Source: Candidatus Omnitrophota bacterium
GTDB taxonomy: Bacteria > Omnitrophota > Gorgyraeia > 2-01-FULL-45-10
DNA: 8,526 nucleotides
Direction: 5' to 3'
NCBI GenBank assembly: GCA_028716065.1
Contig: JAQUQN010000041.1
Location: 1 to 8,526, forward strand
The notes under the pieces were generated by a model. That model did not search any database and was not told the DNA's origin. It saw only the letters and a program-made list of their open reading frames with translations. The position numbers were made by a program, and so were the translations under genes. This document shows positions 7,301 through 8,526 of this stretch, piece after piece; position 1 is the first letter of the stretch, and each line of letters opens with the position of its first letter.

Positions 7301-8472
7301 CGCTGATATGGGCTGCGTCGTACGTGCCGGCTATCCCGGCGGCATTGGGCGCGCTCATGGCAGGCATGGCGATATTGCCCGAGAAGGCCGAAGGTCCGGA
7401 AGCGCGGGGCCTTATAGTAGTGTTACCAAGCGGTACAAAAGAAGATACATTGATCAGGATGCAGGGTGCCATGAAGGCAACCATGGGTGATAATGTGACC
7501 GTGATGACAGAAGATGCCTTCGAAGCGGCAGTAAAAGAGAAAATGAAGCTGGCTCCGGCCATCATGCTCAATGACGATGATATAAACAGCGTGAACGCCG
7601 ACCTGAATGCGATGGCAGAGACCTTTACATTCGATGCGGTATATGAAGGTTTATTGTCAGAGATAATCCTGCGCCAGATATTGGCAGAGATAGCGCATGA
7701 CCTTAACAGGATCACGCCAGTAAATATAGATGAACTCTTGACCCAGCGCCGTTACGATGAGGTAAGAAAAGCGGCCGCCGGCTACATCGCGCCATTGAAA
7801 CAGGCGATCGCGGCCAATAGAAGGCGTTTCGCCATGACGCATAAAGAAGTAACCATGCCGATAGTCGAAACGAAATTGCCCGATACGCCGATCGTAATCG
7901 CTACCACGGAAAAGATAGCGCTCTGCGATCCGCTGGCCTTCACGCACATGAAGGAAGCGAACGAAAAGAGAAAAGACGTGACCAACTGCCTCATCTACGG
8001 CGATGAGTTCAAGACCGCCGAAGAGGCACAAGCCTTTGTAAGGGAATCCGGTTATGAGGGCAAGATGATATTTGTCAATAAGAATGACTTTGCCGGCTAC
8101 AACGGCCTGATAGAAAATATCGCCTCGAAGGCCAACGTCAACCCCGGATATGTAGGTATCAGGACCGCGCAGGGCGAGATACAACTACCCGATAAACCGG
8201 AAATCCTGATGCCTGTGCTCGAGATCCCGGCCGTGGAGATGGAAGGCCGCGAACCGGTCTATTACGCCTTCAACACCTATCAGCACGTGCTTCGCATAGT
8301 GACGAAGCTCAAAGACGGCGTAGCTTCGCTCGATGATATAGTGATGCCCGGCATATCGTATGACATGGTCAAGAAGGTATTCATCTATCTGATACCGGTA
8401 GCGGCAAAGAGAGACCTGCAAGAGATAGAATTATACAGAAGGGCAGTGAGGATAGTCCAGGCCGCTGCGTAA
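1..8472 (+). CDS. Giant multidomain membrane protein with GT2 glycosyltransferase, HEXXH peptidase-like, HD and SAM-methyltransferase domains (5' partial)
   Basis: One frame runs without a stop from base 1 to TAA at 8470-8472, giving 2,823 visible residues. The first ATG is at 130, but the 43 codons before it are open, have the same codon style as the rest and contain a possible GT2 DxD-type motif. The ATG at 130 has no Shine-Dalgarno sequence, so I treat it as internal and the gene as cut by the window edge. Domain order: GT2 catalytic region, membrane helices, charged helical segment, more membrane helices, beta-rich domain, single membrane helix, HEAT-like and HEIGH peptidase-like domain, Pro-rich linker, HD domain, membrane hairpin, methyltransferase, membrane hairpin, unknown C-terminal region. 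I count roughly 13 hydrophobic segments. The GT2 part suggests a role in synthesis of a membrane-exported polysaccharide (inference). The protein is several times longer than ordinary GT2 synthases. A shorter gene starting at 130 or 160 remains possible. Confidence 0.9.
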   Translation, partial: PPCNSAAIALAKYDYASKGIQPPYSLELVDQEDRFGFLNLSSKMCIWGMRERVMKEQERGIYDDEDIERWNIDLGSEREELESKFDREVRDMMEKAGIGSQPELNTLLSMSFEDVLGLLETNDPKDRAKFILWSHMKTWSTEINNDDFDKLQDEYRKKIDGLIQQYGLTPDEVQLLVVENKVMGPDGVKADVNINDILAWRKSTDVKKQGMFKAWSLARSFMFESENVKEVNAKENFIKTEFKERHTPFVIQSELRLVPFANVQQDILSHNDYKTWHAQVQPGETKFGFLFLGGTGNNFRWERLAVTRLIVDREDGTRTLGAMPLSRRAQYQMLLTPLRDKIDAERHKLHEEIMSHGFFGRFLLRVRLLFRNQELTLLPSRMLRNISNLYNIPGTWDLYNIIEDSELGRRTAVYGILNTRSGGEFNEIMEDLLPKSMWIQQRARWISMQTLAIQLSFLPAALMFFGQYLGFGFVWGAVGSFGFAFYGMALAFVGLIVFGEIFYQLGKRIFYPLLERTMLLRQTQYDIDPVKAMGRVRFQFVSHLASSTLAGLAAGIMFIITDLYLMALVVSGMDWLSSTGTFGLFVLLTAKTLTGSIPLWEMWLITTLVGATIFASPQVLLAVMSALTSIGSSFVDEDATREAARVRLGFEFMDYSKLFGMRAILEDNKINSMDYSDDQAIAEALEIYINAMEKEEDFYKNNPYSFGALEFLNTHKIAADLDENGKIKNREEVLRLLRDLKKTRLDIIAEYKKDMDKFDFEKACKDLGETYPKYKKEKPKEVEEAKKAKLKELTAKIKYIDGLVKLIEERSETLRVTIGIKDLEAIWKKADSKYFLDPIYEEHRELAINAIGEAIAEARQFRHDVMGDMIFGRKALSAGVLWGATGLALYSFGAISFFAAACVFLVYATLNIALATASFISNRFLNRPLLSIGRIPKHGITFTTFAPWMIHYFNFIIIASYYAAYQFIAGIFGWFTSALWWRGRQGIKIPRLGERPATIWQPARFWKEKVVPYKTDIMVTLLFLIAPWATIGGLVLKDTLEERVGSVHYISTGLKDMARDYDRGIVAGTTEEEKAAMVADYRLELNKLIESMENDLKRGVLSTESVNKFSRILAFLEQAREKAELKNDQWSYDYYVNLMRQALRRMEYKGLIESADALSGAIFGGEASQALVNGENGVAMNKYGPTRKEIETDPNDPSTQRVHFLIKGRRTFSVKGTEAGAVIKMPETNMKGKSFAVDIRLPNEDVRKALGGRYVEVYLRSPRLQKSKRYIQGYPARVNITKQDKIDMRGSEALKGEWVTLVISPEPALPDVGFEPERVNEIIIAMNDYKAKSAEGYIEIKNPRIEDRANLKYEIPVEKAGDILKKAATAKEKVKVAVFPDGREIPLTALPKAPEAKKVEEKKEVPLPVRVGIILSIGSLIGWLLAKFVKRIRLENILKDDKADPGQREKAAIFLAQKKDKRSISLLTEVFGEKRRKIYDQFGIWIIDLRVDSKTKFKDNEIDEITEALKTIPREHLDADVAHVIVRYYRHEDPKLKQENDPIYDPDFKRSPAGEYIRENRQVVIYDTRTEYNALRRLVWHEIGHGVQDFYLPEHLNIDFKVMHWCSSKPNPSSPEARKSSSYQDFAYPYGSKNELEDFATIYEVLIADAKGLVDRTDSEVLQRKIGVVEYVFPVGMRKAKPVQTTLVAKTMPTVKAEMPSLKITKETVTPVEPVKPTPAEARPQALPQAPPVRDILTVPTDDILPLYKGDYGRRHAERVKVIAGVLASEMKLSPELMHKVETAAAIHDFGAPQKPIRQDAKEAMRNNLAEKGAIVPKGTSRDIDLYEELKTKFTGPEKDKFTQDEIDYALDQFQGPAALDNVREKGFSFDNPEARSVVLAVIFHHHIGELNAYLDTKADLTEAEKEEARLITSILVAADTIENGMNLFKKIFFKNEHAQETPAETLKWLNKSNLIDTRPIDAYRALAQKNAPILAAIVQEARTITPQEEVEIKRIGRSLEAPKMQFPKGTLPIILLAIGAAALLPVIYYLFGANVAKTYWTTASVSGIAVLMTLAPSLPTFEELKAKVASYKMVRLLKMISRMGQISEIEYDEDLDRTIYGITPEFRLIAGELNDRIRQDRRDSAINPTVLDKISREREKANAKGKRRQLMEAAFQSYKDGWAEYEIRERGIKSGEGGGYEGYINVPDIVADIISQYKNLASKGVLAKGDKMRILDIGCGKGKFLRELVELPAARERFRKEGIELEVYGISPIRAKGMYEGMTYVEGFAEYMPEEWSGKFHYVISVQAMRYSRDPLKFVEEAHRVLAPYGKAIIDNSYYSPNYHMSVNTDSKRPSPGWEAFFAQMYMSGGHALYTLYSARDRSASPNLVIEKRGLTEEKPLLFPYRLLPQAAGEINYPSYASISIRGVPTLGRLGARGTILIETMLLAAGLAALIWAASYVPAIPAALGALMAGMAILPEKAEGPEARGLIVVLPSGTKEDTLIRMQGAMKATMGDNVTVMTEDAFEAAVKEKMKLAPAIMLNDDDINSVNADLNAMAETFTFDAVYEGLLSEIILRQILAEIAHDLNRITPVNIDELLTQRRYDEVRKAAAGYIAPLKQAIAANRRRFAMTHKEVTMPIVETKLPDTPIVIATTEKIALCDPLAFTHMKEANEKRKDVTNCLIYGDEFKTAEEAQAFVRESGYEGKMIFVNKNDFAGYNGLIENIASKANVNPGYVGIRTAQGEIQLPDKPEILMPVLEIPAVEMEGREPVYYAFNTYQHVLRIVTKLKDGVASLDDIVMPGISYDMVKKVFIYLIPVAAKRDLQEIELYRRAVRIVQAAA
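1342..1890 (+). other. First group of membrane helices (GT2 transmembrane part)
   Basis: Hydrophobic stretches follow QxxRW directly. The clearest are 1351-1416, 1417-1500, about 1630-1710, 1738-1785 and 1798-1890. The loop at about 1510-1620 is rich in Lys and Arg, so it is probably cytoplasmic. In processive GT2 synthases, helices at this place form the channel that moves the growing glycan across the membrane. I infer the same role here from position only. The exact number of helices is uncertain, because some stretches are long enough for one bent or two short helices. Confidence 0.75.
1900..2600 (+). other. Charged helical, possibly coiled-coil segment in AT-rich DNA
   Basis: This is a soluble stretch between the two membrane groups, dense in Lys, Glu and Asp. 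It is nearly free of prolines and looks largely helical, with coiled-coil-like runs around 2180-2460. I recognise no enzyme motif. The DNA is markedly AT-rich: bases 2221-2280 have 16 G+C of 60 and 2281-2340 have 19 of 60. Much of this follows from Lys/Asn/Ile codons. By the positive-inside rule it is probably cytoplasmic. It could be a spacer or a docking segment; no function can be assigned. Confidence 0.5.
2620..3108 (+). other. Second group of membrane helices
   Basis: Two hydrophobic helices lie in about 2620-2760, two more in about 2812-2943, and one at 3043-3108. The loop between 2944 and 3042 is rich in Arg and Lys, with tryptophans near the interface, and is probably cytoplasmic. That would make the last helix run outwards and place the following region outside the membrane. 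These helices might complete the glycosyltransferase channel or anchor a separate module; the sequence does not decide. Confidence 0.7.
3601..4044 (+). other. Beta-rich domain, possibly jelly-roll/carbohydrate-binding-like
   Basis: Alternating short hydrophobic strands are visible: KSFAVDIRLP, YVEVYLRSP, ARVNITK, EWVTLVISP, EIIIAMND and GYIEIKNPRI. The order of strands, a 'gly-glu-trp' turn before a strand and a closing 'G-I-E-I-x-N-P-R-I' strand resemble galactose-binding or CBM-type beta sandwiches, in which the last strand often reads this way. No binding residues can be named. It lies between an outward helix (3043-3108) and a helix followed by KFVKRIR (4231-4303), so it is probably extracytoplasmic. 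The 490 bases before it encode charged helices without recognised motifs. The carbohydrate-binding idea is an inference from fold pattern and context. Confidence 0.4.
4231..4287 (+). other. Single membrane helix
   Basis: About 19 hydrophobic residues (VGIILSIGSLIGWLLAKFV) are followed at once by a basic cluster (KRIR). A linker rich in Lys, Glu, Ala and Pro precedes it (4087-4230). The basic flank suggests that the chain returns to the cytoplasm here, placing the peptidase-like domain inside the cell. Confidence 0.75.
4306..5040 (+). other. HEAT-like repeat followed by HEIGH zinc-metallopeptidase-like domain
   Basis: Bases 4306-4404 encode one unit resembling a HEAT/PBS repeat (DPGQREKAAIFLAQKKDKRS then a Leu-rich helix). 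Next comes a domain with HEIGH at 4741-4755, the HExxH zinc site, preceded by RRLVW on the expected helix. NELEDFATIYE at 4900-4932 lies about 50 residues after the second His and could supply the third Glu ligand, as in gluzincins with an E-x-F-A-type helix (anthrax lethal factor-like peptidases show a similar layout). HEIGH matches the HExxH pattern, with catalytic Glu at 4744. The substrate is unknown; processing of the giant protein itself is one possibility. The topology suggests a cytoplasmic location. The DNA is AT-rich compared with its neighbours (see findings). Confidence 0.6.
5041..5220 (+). other. Pro/Ala/Val-rich interdomain linker
   Basis: This low-complexity stretch is rich in Pro, Ala, Val, Thr and Lys, with segments such as PVEPVKPTPAEARPQALPQA. 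It joins the peptidase-like and HD domains and is probably extended and flexible. Linkers of this kind are potential cleavage sites, but no specific site can be named. Confidence 0.75.
5230..5950 (+). other. HD-type metal-dependent phosphohydrolase domain
   Basis: The ordered metal-ligand residues of the HD superfamily are visible: His in GRRHAERV (5266-5268), the His-Asp pair in AAIHDFG (5362-5367), a HHH run in VIFHHHIGE (5653-5661) and Asp in VAADTIENG (5758-5760). The spacing between HD and HHH is long, about 95 residues. The second half (HH, then D) is similar to HD-GYP-like enzymes, but no GYP motif is present. Members of the superfamily hydrolyse phosphomonoesters or phosphodiesters, including cyclic nucleotides. 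The substrate here cannot be told. A role in signal-dependent control of the glycosyltransferase is a speculation. It is probably cytoplasmic. The segment at 5830-6030 is helical and leads into the next membrane hairpin. Confidence 0.7.
6037..6168 (+). other. Membrane helical hairpin between HD and methyltransferase domains
   Basis: There are two hydrophobic helices (about 6037-6099 and 6121-6168) joined by a short loop with a single Lys. Such a hairpin keeps both flanking enzyme domains on the same side, most likely the cytoplasm. It is preceded by a KGT and followed by a Pro-rich exit (APSLP). Confidence 0.75.
6478..7200 (+). other. Class I SAM-dependent methyltransferase domain
   Basis: Motif I is clear: ILDIGCGKGKF at 6643-6675, the glycine-rich loop binding S-adenosylmethionine. 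The strand VYGISPI (6742-6762) lies where motif II is expected. YVISVQAMRY (6847-6876) matches the 'D-V-x-S-x-x-x-L-x-H' type motif IV strand of Methyltransf_11-like enzymes. It is followed by DPLKFVEEAHRVLAPYGKAII (6895 onwards), the typical helix and 'R-x-L-x-P-G-G' region with Tyr in place of one Gly. The usual acidic residue after motif II (as in YGID) is replaced by Ser/Pro, so cofactor binding may be altered. About 230 bases of helical sequence before it and the region to 7200 probably belong to the domain. The methyl acceptor is unknown. A glycan, a lipid-linked intermediate or a small molecule are all possible. Confidence 0.8.
7276..7377 (+). other. Second membrane helical hairpin, Ala/Gly-rich
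   Basis: There are two short Ala-rich hydrophobic stretches (about 7276-7320 and 7327-7377) around YVPAIP. They are followed by EKAEGPEAR, a charged exit to the C-terminal region. The DNA is GC-rich here: bases 7321-7380 have 40 G+C of 60. The stretches are short, so a re-entrant or peripheral insertion is possible. Confidence 0.6.
7402..8469 (+). other. Unrecognised alpha/beta C-terminal region
   Basis: This is about 356 residues with no family I can name. Repeating strand-helix units are visible: LIVVLPSGT (7411-7437), NVTVMTEDAF and APAIMLNDDD in the first half, and CLIYGDEF (7987-8010), KMIFVNKNDF (8062-8091) and YVGIRTAQGE (8149-8178) in the second. Long helices lie between the two halves (about 7610-7850). 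The end is helical: a segment around YQHVLRIV, then MPGISYDMVKKVF and a final helix up to the stop. The two similar alternations hint at a duplicated or barrel-like alpha/beta fold, but this is inference. No catalytic motif is evident. It is probably cytoplasmic. Confidence 0.45.
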
Positions 8473-8485
8473 TTGAAAACCATCA

Positions 8486-8522
8486 ACACCGCGTAGGTGT
8501 ATATTATACACCTACGCGGTGT
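8486..8522 (+). terminator. Probable intrinsic terminator hairpin after the giant gene
   Basis: A perfect 18-bp inverted repeat, ACACCGCGTAGGTGTATA (8486-8503) and its complement (8505-8522), is centred on T8504. As RNA it would form a stem of about 16-17 bp with a small AU loop, starting 14 bases after the stop codon. No U-tract is seen, because the window ends four bases later, so the rho-independent type is not proven. The dyad is symmetric and could work on both strands. Confidence 0.65.
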
Positions 8523-8526
8523 ATAA

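Noticed and set aside
6028..7380. The two membrane hairpins as a duplicated module
   Set aside because: Both follow a (K/R)GT(L/I) start and are Ala-rich, but beyond hydrophobicity there is no convincing alignment.
7657..8184. A 175-residue minus-strand open frame, and others at 7200-7715 and 1795-2145
   Set aside because: They lie wholly inside the giant gene, antisense to clear domain coding. Their translations are rich in Ser, Tyr, Phe and His without motifs, as expected for shadow frames.
130..8472. Taking the ATG at 130 (or 160) as the true start
   Set aside because: There is no stop upstream in frame, the upstream codons look coding and the ATG at 130 lacks a Shine-Dalgarno sequence. 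The GAGAGAG before 160 is only a weak candidate.
8473..8526. Promoter or small RNA downstream of the stop
   Set aside because: Only 54 bases are visible, all explained by the inverted repeat and a short spacer.

Overview
The window holds one plus-strand protein-coding gene and almost nothing else. A single reading frame is open from the first base to a TAA stop at 8470-8472, with no stop codon upstream of the first ATG at 130. The gene therefore almost certainly starts before the window. The visible part encodes 2,823 residues. The remaining 54 bases hold a strong inverted repeat that is probably the terminator. I see no RNA genes, mobile elements, CRISPR arrays or credible minus-strand genes.

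Organism: a bacterium with about 45-50% GC, ATA-rich isoleucine codons and AGA/AGG-rich arginine codons. Very long multidomain membrane proteins with an A/E/K-rich style are well known in Candidatus Omnitrophota and some other uncultured lineages. Omnitrophota is my best guess, by inference only: the window has no phylogenetic marker.

Layout of the protein, by base position:
(1) 1-1335: a GT2-type glycosyltransferase catalytic region. It has a possible DQED metal motif (88-99), LGGTGNNFR (874-900), GTWDLYN..ED (1180-1212) and QRARW (1321-1335), separated by unusually long insertions.
(2) 1342-1890: membrane helices directly after QxxRW, as in processive GT2 synthases.
(3) 1900-2600: a charged, helical, AT-rich segment.
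(4) 2620-3108: a second group of about five membrane helices.
(5) 3109-4230: helices and a beta-rich domain (3601-4044), probably outside the membrane, then a linker.
(6) 4231-4287: one membrane helix.
(7) 4306-5040: a HEAT-like repeat and an HEIGH zinc-peptidase-like domain in AT-rich DNA.
(8) 5041-5220: a Pro/Ala/Val linker.
(9) 5230-5950: an HD-type phosphohydrolase domain.
(10) 6037-6168: a membrane hairpin.
(11) 6478-7200: a class I SAM-dependent methyltransferase domain.
(12) 7276-7377: a second membrane hairpin.
(13) 7402-8469: an unrecognised alpha/beta C-terminal region.

How the parts may work together (inference): the positive-inside rule gives a consistent topology. The glycosyltransferase, peptidase, HD, methyltransferase and C-terminal domains lie in the cytoplasm, and the beta-rich domain lies outside. 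This would be a membrane-anchored assembly that makes or exports a surface glycan, with modifying or regulatory enzymes fused to it. No function has been shown for the whole.
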